Assembly (NCBI GenBank): GCA_003640385.1
Contig: RCAB01000001.1
Coordinates: 372,001-436,000, forward strand
Direction of reading: 5' to 3'
Length of the DNA: 64,000 bases
From: Setaria digitata
Taxonomy: Eukaryota; Nematoda; Chromadorea; Rhabditida; Setariidae
Positions 16,832 through 29,518 of the stretch are shown here, one piece after another. Numbering within the stretch: the stretch's first letter is position 1; every line of letters starts with the position of its first letter. The translations under genes were made by a program, and so were the position numbers. Below the pieces are notes generated by a model that had not been told where the DNA came from, ran no database searches, and saw only the letters and a list, made by a program, of their open reading frames with translations.

Positions 16832-19800
16832 TTATTTAGGCAAACAGCTATTTTTTTTTTTTAAATCATTTTCGATGGGCGCTTCTTTAACGAACGGCAT
16901 CATTTCTTTGTAGGGGGATGGCATAAACTGCTTTAGAACTTCTGGAACACGTATACCATTCTCTTCTTGGTAGTTTTCCAAAATCGCACACATTACACGT
17001 GTAGTTGCACACATTGTGCCATTCAACATATGTACGTAAGATACCTGTACAACATAAACATGTAATACTTTTGCATAGTATAACCAACAATATCTATCAA
17101 AAGAAACTGGATAAATAGTCAAAAATATTCAAAAAAGAAAAAGTTAATTTATTGAATTGTCTTGAAACTTCGTGAAACCTTCATAACAGCAAAATTCTCA
17201 TAGAAGGGTTTAGGAAAAAAACGCTTACTTCACCATCTAATTTCTTTGTTCTCCCATAACGAACTTTCAAACGTCGAGCTTGATAATCTGTGCAGTTAGA
17301 GCAAGAAACTAATTCTCTGGAAAATTATGACTTAAAACTAATGTTAAGGAGCGAATATGAAAAAAAAAAGATATGTACCGAACAAAACAAGATTTCTGGC
17401 AAGTTTACTAAAAAAAAAAAATCTTAAAAAACCTGAAATCAGAACTGCCTGGGAACCATGCTTCCAAATCAAGCTTTTTCGCAGCTGCATTGTTTAATTC
17501 TCCAGAAACGATGGATACAATTCGAAAAGGTATACCAAGTGCTCTGCAGAAATCTTCGGCATTTGCAACCATCTGTGAACCAGATAAAATACGCGTCGTA
17601 TTAGGTGAAAGCAATACAACAACTGATAAACAATTTTAATGTTTTATTTCTCAAGCAGCTTTTGTCCTATTCAGTTTCATTTTTATTTTCCAAATCCCTT
17701 TCTCAAGGAGTATCTTAAATATATGATGGATGCTTCATGGAGGGAAATATGTATCATTAATGTTAAGATGATCAAATGAAACTTTTCGTTAGGCCTACAC
17801 AGTAAATGGCGGTTCAGTAGTTTTCTTTTTTTTCTACCCTTAAATTTCAAACTAAGTTATCTTAAATCTTGTAGAGAAGTTTGAAGAATCCGAATAAAAT
17901 TACTAGATGAGTAAGACAGTGGTACCTATCCTGAATAAATTAAAATGAGGGAATTGACACCACAAATTAAACAGTCGTTGAACTGATTTGAACCGGTAGT
18001 AACTTATTCTAGCAAAATCCTCGCCCTATAAAATTCGATTTTTCAATTATATAGGAGTGTGATCTTATTTGCAACAGTTTTTGAAAGTCACTAAATTTTG
18101 ATAGTTGTATATCAAAGTCAACTAAGTAAAACCATTGCAAGCAAAACTGATAGAAACCAAGGTTTACCTCATCAAGCATTTTCCAGCTTTCATCATCATG
18201 TGGAGAACATAAGACAAACTGCTCCACCTTTTCAAATTGATGTACTCGGAAAATACCACGAGTGTCTCGACCATGACTTCCAACCTACAAGTTCTAGGTT
18301 GCGTAAAATTATAAAGTCTTCATGAAATACTATATGAAGCCGTTAGAAGAAAACTTTATAAAAACTTTAAACTTTATTAAAGCTACAATTACCTCTTGGC
18401 GGAAACAAGATGATATGCCGGCATATTTAATTGGCAAGTCAGTCTCACTGATCCATTCATTCCGGTGATAAGCTGCAATTGGCTGCTCGGATGTAGCTAT
18501 GAGATATTTCTCGTCAATGCTATCGTCTCCAATAACCTCAGAACCTTTTCCAGTGACCTGTTATAGTTCTTTTTCATATGAATTATACGAAAAACGCACA
18601 TAAGAACCTCAAAAAAGTAAATAACAGTGAAGTTATACTCAAGAAATACCTTATACAGCTCCTGGTCGAACTGACTAAGTTGCGCCACTTCTTGCATCAC
18701 TTCTTTACGCATGAAGAATGGAGTGTAAAGCATGGTATAGCCTTTGAAATGCAACATTTGTAAAGCAAGGTTAATAAGCGCTTGCTCCAGAAATACTAGA
18801 GGACCCTAAACGAATGCAATCATCACCAAACAATTTCTCATCAGCTAAGAAAACACTGAATCAATATTACGGAAGTGGCATATAGAACCTTCAGATAGTA
18901 ACCCCGGCCGCCAGCAACAGAAGTTCCGCGATCACCATCGAAGCCGTCAACCATCACACAGAGATCTATCTGAATTGCAAAAAAATAAAATGACCAGGAA
19001 AAATGATTCAGGACATGTAATGCCATAGTTTACCATAATTCATATATTTGTTTACATTGCCGCTTTCGCTATTTTTTTTTTAAATACACAAGATAGACCC
19101 CAAGAACGGCTTTAAGTCTCTATTTGAATGATTATGCGCTAAACGCTACTAATGAAATATTTTTATTAAGCTTTAAACAACCTACGTGTGAATATTTCTT
19201 TTCAATTCCGATGTCACCAAAGGTTTTTTCCACTCTATTGTTATCTTCATCATCACTGACTGGGACAGTAGGATGTATAATGTTGCCTATTTGAATGAGT
19301 GCTTGATGGCGCCTTGCTTCAAGATTTTCCATTTCTGTTCTAGTTTCCGCAAGTTTTTCATCAATTATATTCTTTAACTTTTTGATTTGTGTTATCGTTA
19401 GGTTCTAAAAATGAAAACGTTTAAAAACTAAGACTGTCAGTTATTCCTAAAATTTTCCATGTTACACCAACAAATTACAACAGTTATGAATATTATTAAA
19501 AGGATGCTAACCTTCACATCCTCGGCACTCAGTACTTCTAACCGTTCCAAATAATCAGTTGGCAAGCCAATATCAGTACCAGTGGGTTCATTTTTCTAAA
19601 ATTTTCAATGTTTACAGCTATATGATGGTAATGAAGGTGATAAGAATGAAACAAAATAAAACACATGCCTTGATTTTCTCTCCAATGGCTTTGCTACATA
19701 AATTGATCAATCTATTGAAATTGTCAGCAGTGAAGCGATATGAAAAATATAACAGAACGGTTAAATTTTGGAAAAGCAAGTTACCAATAAAAAATAATAG

Positions 19801-20584
19801 TGTTCCTAGGAAGGAAATGCTCTAATGTGAAACGAAGTAAAGCATTTTTTCCGCCAGCCGGAAGTCTGTATCGTTGATATAAGCATGTTCAGAATTCTGC
19901 AATAGCAACGCAGAGCAGACAAAAACAGTGGCTACTTATTTTCATCAACACAAGACTTCCTGCGGCTGCTCCAATGCTTCTGAATATCTGAGAACTTACT
20001 GAAAAAAAAATTTTTTTAATTTATATTGAAAGACCGTTTTTAATGAATCCATCATCTACTTTTTCTTGATAATGAGAAAATTTTTGAGAATGTGAGTCAT
20101 TCTCTTGCATGGAAAAATCTTTGTACAAAGAAGTTTTTCCCTGATTTTCGATGAATAAAATTATGTACTTTCATAACTTTGACCAAAAAAGTACTGTGAA
20201 TTTTATAACATTTATATTCAATGCTTGCGGAGAGAACCATTTAAAGTATTTGAAGGTTCGTTACTACTGAAACTGATTCTATAACTTAAATCCATCCGAT
20301 CTTCTGTGCTATTTCGAGACATCTCTCTACTTGTTTAACTAGTTCAATATTCATGAAATAGATGAATTAAAGAGGAAAGAGAAAATTGGCCTAGTGATAT
20401 ATATAAACCTAACTTTAAATTTCATATGACATAAATCATTCTTCTTACCTCTCCTCCACCGCTGATCATAATCAATGACGTCGTCAACAAGTTTCACATC
20501 TTTATACCGTTTCCGTTGGGACTCACGTATCACTTCCGGATTACCTCCTTTTTCTTTCCGAAATAAATCGATATCCAGGACCAT
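16832..20584 (-). CDS. Cytosolic seryl-tRNA synthetase
   Basis: This class II synthetase charges tRNA-Ser, and tRNA-Sec, with serine. Eleven exons: 20584-20449, 19739-19669, 19595-19512, 19404-19186, 18969-18889, 18805-18650, 18557-18393, 18284-18168, 17572-17433, 17316-17229 and 17044-16832, giving 489 residues with frame kept throughout. The N-terminus [14 protein letters not shown] matches the family. It is followed by the tRNA-binding helical arm (to about residue 160), motif 2 ([22 protein letters not shown], about 300-322) and motif 3 ([16 protein letters not shown], with Arg near 435). The tail after VKEAPIE is shorter than in human SARS1. The second exon ends at a GC donor and its acceptor reads AT instead of AG. 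An acceptor (TCTGTTATCAG, about 20629) precedes the start by roughly 45 bases. It is last of three head-to-tail minus-strand genes. Confidence 0.95.
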
Positions 20585-21381
20585 CCCAAAACAATCAGTT
20601 AAAGGAAGACGTTGTAATTTATAAGTTTCCTGATAACAGAACATAATACAAAGAATATAGAAACATAAAAAAAAACTACTTTGCCAAGCATCAGTTTGTG
20701 AGACACAAGAGTTCTTTCAAGCGTCAGACATAAATCACAGTTTTTAAATGTAGCATCAGTCCAAGCTTGGAAGACTCAACGATCAATTTAGTGTTCTACT
20801 TGTCCTTCAACTAAGTACAACATGATAATGCACTGCAGTCCTGTACTGTAACCAAGACTGCCCTTCCAACACCAACACGAGCCTATCCTCAACTCTCTGT
20901 GTGTCGCATTTCGTGTATAATCGACCCCTCAACACTAACAACTTTCACAGAGCCAGAATGAAAATCTTAACGTCCTGACCTCCAGAACATTGAAGAGACA
21001 CAATGTCGGTTCGAATTGTAACCCAGCTGATTTACTTACTAGCGGAAGATAATCGAATCGAAAGGCCCATAAAGCTATAAAATATCGGCTTTAGACGAAC
21101 TCATTCCTTAGGGCCATAATTTTCCCTGCAGAATCATTCAATATTAGTAGTACTCATATCTTGAATGTGTCAAATCGGAATAAAACTGCATTTTAAAAAG
21201 CACTTCTTTAAAATATTTTTATGCTTCATAAAATAACAAGGTACAGAATGATAACAAAGGATTTTGGAAAACTACTGTTCACGAAGTTAGCCAATATATA
21301 CAGATAAAAATGATAAACTATATGTTTCTCGTACTGATATCTCTGAACCCGTTTTGAAAAAATGAGAAATAACTACTCTCA
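20585..21381. other. Gap between PISD and seryl-tRNA synthetase
   Basis: About 800 bases with no exon. On the minus strand this is the 3' flank of PISD followed by the 5' flank of the synthetase, including a TCTGTTATCAG acceptor near 20629. It is short enough to be intercistronic. Confidence 0.5.
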
Positions 21382-22244
21382 TCAGAAACCATTAATAACA
21401 AGACTTTGTCCATAGCGTAGATTATCACCAGCGCGGACCGCAAACTGTATAGTTGGAGGAGCTTCAAATATCTGCAAAATAATATTAGCTGAATGGTATC
21501 CGAAAATGATAAAGATAAGCAGTAATCGTTTTAAATGCAAACAGCACTATGTTGAAACCACTAATATTTTAATAAATGGCTAAAACATATAAGCTGAATG
21601 GAGGAACGCCTTGAATGAGTAGAGAAATCTAGTGATTAAAGGAATTATTAGAACGCAGAAAAATTCGCAAAATGGGAAAATAAGAGAAATACTTCTGCAC
21701 ATTTAGTAACACTGAGGGTCTGGCCTGGAAAGAATGAAAAAAGAACCAGAACAATTGTTGATCCCAGTCGAAATTCCCCAACCTTATCGCCAGGTTGATA
21801 TGCATGTTCCAATCCAGTAATTACTGGCGCTGATTCATATACTTTCTTTCGTAAGCGTTTGACGTTTGTATGAAGTAACGGATCCTGAACTGCATAAAAT
21901 AAAATGTTATTTGAAAGAGAATCAATGGACAAAATTAAAAAAAATAAAAACAATTAGTTTCCTAAAAAATTCACAAAATTTCGAGACCACTTTCAGGACA
22001 AAACCAGCAGAAGTAAATAATGAAATCTCAGAGTACCGCATCTATCGAAACATCCCCAACATTTGTAGCTGCGACAGCGCTCATTGAGAAGAATCCGTGC
22101 TTCCAGGAACCTTTTAAAACGACTCGCTCATTGATACAAAATAAATGCGGGATACGATGCAAAAATGTTGGTCGTACTGTTAATAACAATCCTGCAAAGA
22201 GTAATGAATAATTGTAAGCTATTAAATAACGAGTAAGAATAAAG

Positions 22245-22283
<39 letters not shown>

Positions 22284-24450
22284 GAAACTCGATAAATACC
22301 GGGAAAATGTATTTCTTCATTTGCAATCCATTTTGCAGGAGCATGAAATCCATGATAATTGCCAGGAGCAAGGTAGAGGACCATTTGATAAAGCTCATGT
22401 CCTTTCTATAATATTTCATTTTCGCAGTAATATGAGGATCAAAAAACAGAGCTTGAATTCAGTACAAAAAAACAGTCTATCAGGATAAAACTATTTTAAA
22501 GCTTTCATTAATTGTACCACGAAAACTTACTTTTTTGTTTTCTATATTGACTGTTCCTAAAAAATCGGCAATATCATAATCATGGCCTTTCACAAATTCA
22601 ATACGTCCTTCATTCACTTTTCCATAATGAATCACAACTCCGTCAGCAGGAGACACCTACAAGAATGTGAATCAAACAACACCGGAAATGAATCAAGAAA
22701 TTTTTCATTTTTTTAAATACTCTATTTTTAATTTTCTTTTTTCTGAAGAAATCATTTATTCTTTTTTTTTTTTTTTTTNCTAAGCTGGAAATGGGAAATG
22801 ACAAAAAATTAACGCGCACAACGAACCAAGTCTGCATCACTAATAGGCCTAACTGTGGATTTCAATGACCTGTTAAAAAATGCTGCTAGTGTTGGATAAG
22901 CGGACAAATCCTGGACCTCAGCTTCATCCATTCGACAATCATATACCCGGACATACATATCTAAAAAGAAGGGAATTACTGTTTGTTTTAGAATTTTTGT
23001 CCAAAATATTCAATTATTCTTTTCTATCTGAAATATGTCGCCCTATTTTCTCCAACCAACACCTGGTATTTTAAAAACCAACGTTGGTGTTGATCACGCC
23101 TGTTTTCATGGATACCAGAATAGAGAGCAAAATCAGAGCTCTCAATGTTTTTCTTTTGTCAAATTTTTTCATTCGTGGTTAACTTTTTGCTGCAACGTTT
23201 TTTTTATTTCTCTAACTCAAGAAATGTTTTTGTATGTATTAACTAAAATAACGAAGAAAATATTCTAAATTAATATACGTTCTAAAAAGAAAAAAAAAGA
23301 ACTCATTTAAGAGCAAGGAAAAAAACACTGCAACTAACTAAATATTTTTGGGCGCAACCACACTGGAATATAAATATTAGCTAGGCTACCAGCAAAACGT
23401 GAAAATGCATTTAGTGGTAGAGAACAGTATGCACGCAACTGAAATAATTTCCATTTCTTTTTAATCTTAAATGATACCGATATTAATCCTTAATTTAATT
23501 AAAGAACGAAAAAAAGAAAATGAGACAAAACACAAAATTAATGACTACTTTCTTCCAGTCTAAGTACCCATGCCTAACATTACCTGATTCACGCTATAGT
23601 AAAGTAACCTTAAAACATTGCAATATCTCCTATCTCTTCCATCTTCACGCTCAAAAATAAAGTTAATGAAGTCTTCACGATTTTTCACTTTCTTTGTATA
23701 TGAGATAAATTTAATGTGCACGGAATTTAAAGCAAGCACAGAACCAAATCTTATAAAGTCATGCATTTCCAGCAAATGACTATTTCACCTTCCAGTCAGA
23801 ATAATAATGGTTCGTATCCTGTAATTCTCGCCAGTCTGGAACGAGTATATTATATAAATAGATAGTGCCGCAGCCACCAACAAAGCTTACTGTCATCAAT
23901 TTCAACAACTTATTAAAATAATGAAGAGATGATACTGATATGTTTTTATTACTATTTTTACCACCACCGACACTTTTAGCAACATAACCCTGGAACAAAG
24001 AAAATTTTAAGCCATAAACTGATACAGATTAATAGCATAAAAATCTAAACACTATATATATATATATATGAGAGAGTGTCATATCCAATATATCCCCTAT
24101 GGTCAACTGTTCAATATAAAAAAGCTATTCATAACAGTCCGCGTGAAATCAATTATCTGCGGTAAAAGCTTTCGTCAGTACATGCACTAGGCTTTTAATC
24201 ATCGTAATATACTCGCCAGGTGAAATGGTACATGTCGTCTGTAACCTAAGCATAATGGAATTATCCATGTGTTCTGAAGACTGAAGCATGAATCTTTCGC
24301 TAATGCATTTCAAACTAAACTTTTGGATTTATAACCAGCAAAAATTTATCCGTTCAAAATTAGTACCTTTATTTCATAGCGTTCAAAACTCCCCCATTTC
24401 TGCTGAAGAAGCTTGCGAAAATTGATAATGAACCACCGCCGAGTGAACAT
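21382..24450 (-). CDS. Phosphatidylserine decarboxylase, mitochondrial (PISD type)
   Basis: The enzyme converts phosphatidylserine to phosphatidylethanolamine at the mitochondrial inner membrane. Ten exons: 24450-24367, 23989-23789, 23649-23584, 23438-23339, 22960-22827, 22656-22531, 22405-22300, 22191-22037, 21884-21747 and 21471-21382, 399 residues. The first exon gives an Arg-rich presequence-like N-terminus ([17 protein letters not shown]). The second has a hydrophobic segment (about residues 60-80) that fits the membrane anchor. [29 protein letters not shown] and [16 protein letters not shown] follow. LGST at about 364-367 is the self-cleavage site whose serine becomes the pyruvoyl group; then [10 protein letters not shown]. 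The start lies six bases after a TTTCCTAG acceptor. One intron contains an (AT)n tract and another a single N. Confidence 0.95.
22246..22280. repeat. (AT)n microsatellite
   Basis: About 35 bases of alternating AT inside a PISD intron. Confidence 0.9.
22760..22779. other. Poly-T run ending in an undetermined base
   Basis: An 18-base T homopolymer ends in N at 22779, within a PISD intron. The exact length is uncertain; it does not touch coding sequence. Confidence 0.9.
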
Positions 24451-24826
24451 GTAACGCTAGGAAATCTTAAAATGCAAAACAATTTTACAATAATTTTAAT
24501 TTACAGAGCAAACATCCTTCTTCTTCTCCAGCTTTGGATGCAGTGAAACATTTGGAGCGGCTTGCTAATATTTGGAACCTAAAAAATTTTATTCAACCTC
24601 ATGCATTTTGCTTCTTTAAAAAAAAACATGCACAATTTCAATAAGTAATGACAGATTTTAATTGTGGCAGAGACATATTAAAAGATTTAAGCTTTCAAGT
24701 TCATAAAAATTCTGATCACCATTTAGTTTTTATACCTCTAGAACAAACAGTAAGCGTATCATTGTCTTTCTTTTTCTTTCTTTAACCTTGCTGTCACATC
24801 ATTTTTCATTTTTCAAATGAGAAATT
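24451..24826. other. Short gap between SPOUT1-like gene and PISD
   Basis: 376 bases with no exon. Near the PISD start, on the minus strand, is the acceptor TTTCCTAG, a possible trans-splice site; a T-rich tract lies earlier, near 24600-24620 (A-rich on the plus strand). Confidence 0.5.
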
Positions 24827-27805
24827 TTACAAATGACCATAAATTGTAGGTCTTAAGACAGATAAGGCAATTGGTATGGCTTCTTCAGTTCGAATGATTC
24901 GACTTCCTTGTCCAGGGACAACATTCAGGTAATGTTCAAAAAGTTCTTCAGCAGTGGAATACTTGATACTTTTATCGGCCTCTACAGCTGCCTCTAAACC
25001 ATCCAAACCACCGAAAACAATTAAAATGCGGCTAAAAAAATAATTTCGGTTCCTGCTTGTGATTCTTTGTATAATTATCTGCTAATTAAGGCTTTACGAT
25101 TTAACAAATAAAGAGCAAAGAAACTTTGGCCCATACTAAATAAAAACCGATTAAAAAATAAGGCTTCCATAAGACTAAAAATCTTTTTTTTTAAATCAAT
25201 TTGACGTTACTAAATAAAGAAATCTCACTTCTTTTCAGATGCTGGTAATTCGAATTTACTTGCTGGCTTTCCCCGTTCTGATGTTCCAATGATAACATCA
25301 TATTCCTCAGCATTTAAAGCATCGTGAAGACTTAGAGCAACGCGCACTTTATAGCCCCAGTATAACCCAGTCTCACGTTTTATCTGCTGAGAATTCACCA
25401 AACATCCATGATACCGTTTTTTTCCTGCATATTTTTTTTTTTTTTCATTTCTAGATGCAAAACATCTCTTATATGATATATTTCATTGGTAACAACTATT
25501 TCAATACATCGTCATACTTTTTTCTCTTGTGTTTAGTGTTTGAAAATAGATAAGATTGAAATATTAATTTGTGAATTCGAGAGAAGTCTTTTTATATAAC
25601 ACAGAATAAACACACTGCCCAGATGCCGCTAAAAATAGGTTGGTGCGGCCAAAATTGGTCGTAAATCAGGTATGGTTATTTCACATCCGTTTATGCTGGG
25701 CTCATTTCATAACCATTTTAAATCACAGTCTCCTAAACAAGTTGGAGATAGTAGCAAAGCGTGAACAAGAATACCAGAATAAATATCCAGTACTTTCACA
25801 GTAACACGGGTTCCAGGTGTAAGTGCAACTTCCTCATCAATTTGAACCTCCTGAATTAGAAGTACTGTTTATAAATACTTTCATGACAGAGCAGTATGAG
25901 AGATCTTAACCAAGAAAAATTAAATAAAAAAAAAGATACATAACATCTCTATAAATTTTTGACATGGATAATACTTTAAAAATCTTGAATTCTTGCACCA
26001 TGAAAAAAACTAACATACTTTGTACAGACCGATATCGCATAAAGGTCCACGACCCGTTCTCACTGGCTTATCCAGTACAACGCCTTCTCTGTACGGCACA
26101 CTCAAATCTGATGCACGAAGATGGTGAGGACAATCTAGTGGGTTTAAAACACCTAGAAGTAGTAATATTTATTTAACAAAAAAAAAGAAGAAAGAAAAAA
26201 CTATCCGGACAAATGCACTTACCTGCATATTTCAAAGTTTTTTGAAGCGGAAATAAAGTTTTCCGCAAATACTGCGGGCACTCCATGAATTCCAAGATTC
26301 TCACCAGATGGAAGTTACATTCTACATTGCCACTATGGATGGGTAAATCTGGATGCCACTGTCCGCTGTAGTAATTTTCAAGCTGTCTAAAGATAGACGT
26401 AAAATGAAAACAAGTCTGAATTTGGAAATTCTTTACAAATCAATTCTAAGGGAATTCCATAACTATGGCATGTGAATGGGAATTACACAAACTCTGGCTT
26501 CATTCGCGCTGTTTCGTCATACACAATAATTTCGTCGACACAAAACACCGCAGCCGCTCGTGCTATCTGTAAATTTGAGCCGATGAAATTATTAATTAAA
26601 TTTGAGGTAATCAAGCTGCCAGTTCCATAATTTTAAGAAAATATGGATGAAGTAATTGAAATTCGAAATCCACACAACCTAATTCATCTTCATTTCATAA
26701 TATGTATTGCAAGGAAAGAAACGATAAAATCACACAATCGTAAAAAAAAAAAAAAAAAAAAAAAATGACGAACAAGCGATAAAGAATTCACAAATATCAA
26801 CTGGTGCAAACTTAACTTAGCAAAAATGCAACTCTTCAAATCGAAAAAAAAAGAGTGTAATATGAATGGATACTAAAGCCAATATGGCATTATCCAATAA
26901 CCTTTAAAACTACTTTACCTGTCCAGCGAGATAGGTTCTTAGTTCTGGACTTTGAGCATTATTCAATATTGATCCAGGAAGCGCAATGCTCACTGTTATA
27001 CATTTTCCTAAAATGACTGGAGCACTGAAAACCACTCATTTTAAGATATCACTTAAAGCATCAGCTACTGAAAAATGCACGATTTTTTTTTTTCAAAATA
27101 ATCATTCATTCACAAGAAAAGCAGAAGTAGCATAGCATCGGCAAAAATCAATGAGAAGAAAAACATGACGGACTTGTCGGATCAGATTACAGTGAGAAAT
27201 TCTTAGTAGCTTAATTACCAACAACGTAAACCTTAAAGTAAGTCAAACTGAAGTACTCAACTCTGGAAATCATCAAGAATGAAGATTGTGGTATGAAGGT
27301 AAATGAGAAGTCATTTAATATTCTTGGATTTGCTAAACTAACCATAATTCATAGGTTTCGGTTTTTTTTCATTATCGTTTGAATCCGTTAAAGCACCACT
27401 GTCCTCAGGTTTTTTAATCATTTGTTCCAGCAAAATATCCTCACGAAATTGTTTCATAGCAGCTTTTCCTAATATATATTCCTGATCTCTTACATTATCA
27501 ACAAAAAAAAATTTTAATGCATTCTATCCTTTGAAGATCCTCTTCAAACTATGAGTGGTACAGGTGGAGTATATGACACCTTAATATTCAAATAATAATT
27601 TATGCGCAACAAAACCTTACTACCCAAATTCCTCAATCAGAAATTGTTTTCTGAACAAAAGGAACCCTTCAAAAAAAGAAAAAAAAAACAACTTACTCTT
27701 TCGCCAGGACAAGTCATTTTTATTCTTGAACATATTTCTGCCTCCTTTCCGCTTCTTTTCCAACCATTCTTTGCTGATATTTCTTTCAGTTACTGCTCGT
27801 GACAT
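24827..27805 (-). CDS. SPOUT-domain RNA methyltransferase (SPOUT1/C9orf114 family)
   Basis: The family has a knotted SPOUT methyltransferase fold with an inserted OB-like domain; the human member is also linked to spindle and centrosome integrity. Nine exons: 27805-27697, 27486-27339, 27024-26919, 26566-26493, 26386-26223, 26152-26019, 25850-25775, 25424-25229 and 25031-24827, 403 residues. A basic N-terminus (SKEWLEKKRKGGR) leads to VSIALPGSILNNAQSPELRT, IARAAAVFCVDEIIVYDE, ECPQYLRKTLFPLQK, VLNPLDCPHHLR, GLYWGYKVRVALS, IIGTSERG, VFGGLDGLEA and the C-terminal VPGQGSRIIRTEEA knot, in family order. The ATG sits five bases after a TTTACCTTTAG acceptor. The acceptor of the second exon (before 27486) is weak and the donor at 27338 is GTTTAG, so that exon is least certain. 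It is first of three same-strand genes and shares an 895-base divergent upstream region with the MSP-domain gene. Confidence 0.92.
26741..26765. repeat. Poly-A run
   Basis: About 24 consecutive A bases in an intron of the SPOUT1-like gene. Confidence 0.9.
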
Positions 27806-28699
27806 TTCTGCTAAAGGTAAATGAAAATTATTTAATCATGTCAGCAAAGTCACAAATTATCTAACGATTTATAAATCAGCATAAAACCCCGCATCAAGTA
27901 CTACCCGAAATCCCATCAGCTAAACTTGAAGACGTAAGGTGACTTTAAGCGTTAAAAGTCATTCGACACGTGAGGTGAACGTTTCAGAGATTCCCAAAAT
28001 AATTTGTAATTTCACAGAAATTACATCCACTTATATCTCTTAGTTTTATTTTTCAAAATTTTTTACTTCGGTTTAAATCGAGCCCTCCCTAAACCCCTAT
28101 GTAACACCATATCTCACCTTCTTCAGTACCTCAACCACCTTCTCATCCCAGAACAGAAGAGGCCACGAGTGGTGATCCGCGTAAATGGCCTACTGTGAAA
28201 TAGCGATGAACCACCTTCGAGCACAAGGAGCGGTTGAAGTTACCGATGTATAATGGCGTAGGTCACGTGTCCGTATCTTAGTTCCAAAGCAATTTCACTT
28301 TCCAACGAAGCTTCAGCTGCCAGTGGACACTGTGAATTGAAAGGCGCAGAGAAGCTGAGGAAGTGGTGGGACTGACTCAAAGATTCCAGGTGCGACCAGG
28401 AGACACTGAAGACATTAACAGCTGTTTGATTTTAAATTTAAAAGTGTTCAGGTGTTTCTTTTCCTTTTTTAAATCATCTCTTTATAACCCTTATGGATTG
28501 TGTTTAAAGCCATTCGACAAAACTGCTCGTCACAGTTGGCTGCCCGGTCATTTCTGTCTGATTCCGGCTGTGAGCGCTTTTTTCAACTCTGCTCAGTTCC
28601 AAACCTCACGCTTCATTCCATGTAGAGTCTAAGGATATTCAAGTCTCTCTGATAATCACCTAACTGTTTTTTGCTTTCTGGAACCCTTCGAAACAGGCA
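27806..28699. other. Shared upstream region of divergent genes
   Basis: This lies between the SPOUT1-like start (minus) and the MSP-domain start (plus) and presumably holds both promoters. It is visibly less AT-rich than the surroundings from about 28080. No specific motif can be named. An open frame at 28363-28632 has no family resemblance. Confidence 0.45.
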
Positions 28700-29518
28700 A
28701 TGTTAAGATTCAGTTTTGATTCGTCTAAGATGACTTTGCCACCATGCATGAGTAACGATCATTTTATCTGGACTACTGACAAACCGGATGCGGAACTCAT
28801 TGAACCACAAATCCTCGCATCTATTGATAAGAATTGGCTCACTTTCGGTTTACAGGTCGTATGTTTTACTTCATTTAGTTCCAGGTGCTATCGCCAAAAA
28901 CATCTCAGTAATGCCTGTTGTTAACAGTTTATATAATAAGTGGGTAGTAAACTTCTAAAAGGTGATAAATAATTAACTCTTTAAAATTCAGTAATGAAAA
29001 AAGTTACTGGTTCAGTTTTTTTCCGTTTACATAAAGTATTATTATTATGATAATCACACTTCATCCATCCATTTTGGAAATTTTATTTCAATTTGTATCA
29101 GCTAACCATAAATTGAACTATATTTAGAAAGATCGTCCACCACAGTCCCACACTTTCACGTTATACAACCACGGTGATCATCCTTTTGCGTTCAACATTT
29201 CCACGAGTGATAACTACGCATATTTTTTATCACAGGTAGAATTGTACTTTCCCGTCTAACTCTTCTTATGAGTAATTAGATGTAAGTGGTACTACTTGAT
29301 GAACAGTTGAGTTCACCTGATCCACTGCAATTCTGTCTCAGGTACAGGGCATAGTGTTCGGTCGCCAGCTTCACTCCTTGCCGTTTGTTCGAACTGTCAA
29401 CTCGACAACAGTAACGGTGTATCGGAGGCCTACGAATGCATTCAAAGCAGACGACGACTATCCTTACATCAAAAGAACTTCGCTGTTTGTTTCACCTGCA
29501 TTCTTCCCCCATCCTTGA
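28700..29518 (+). CDS. MSP (major sperm protein)-domain protein
   Basis: Exons 28700-28855, 29128-29235 and 29342-29518 join in frame to 146 residues. ATG 28730 is an alternative in-frame start. An immunoglobulin-like MSP fold is suggested by TFTLYNHGDHPFAFNISTSD (beta strands with the conserved F/Y-x-I-x-T-S/T-D pattern), then VQGIV and STTVTVYRRPTNAFKADDD. MSP-domain proteins in nematodes act mostly in amoeboid sperm, either as cytoskeletal subunits or small accessory proteins. The last exon is odd: about 14 residues (FGRQLHSLPFVRT) interrupt the usual loop. The frame stops at 29518, while another frame with protein-like composition (KDRLFISLAPV) continues to 29772, so the 3' end may be spliced differently. 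Domain assignment is fairly firm; the exact product is not. Confidence 0.6.

Noticed and set aside
21005..21030. tRNA B-box-like GGTTCGAATTG
   Set aside because: No matching A box or cloverleaf could be drawn around it on either strand.
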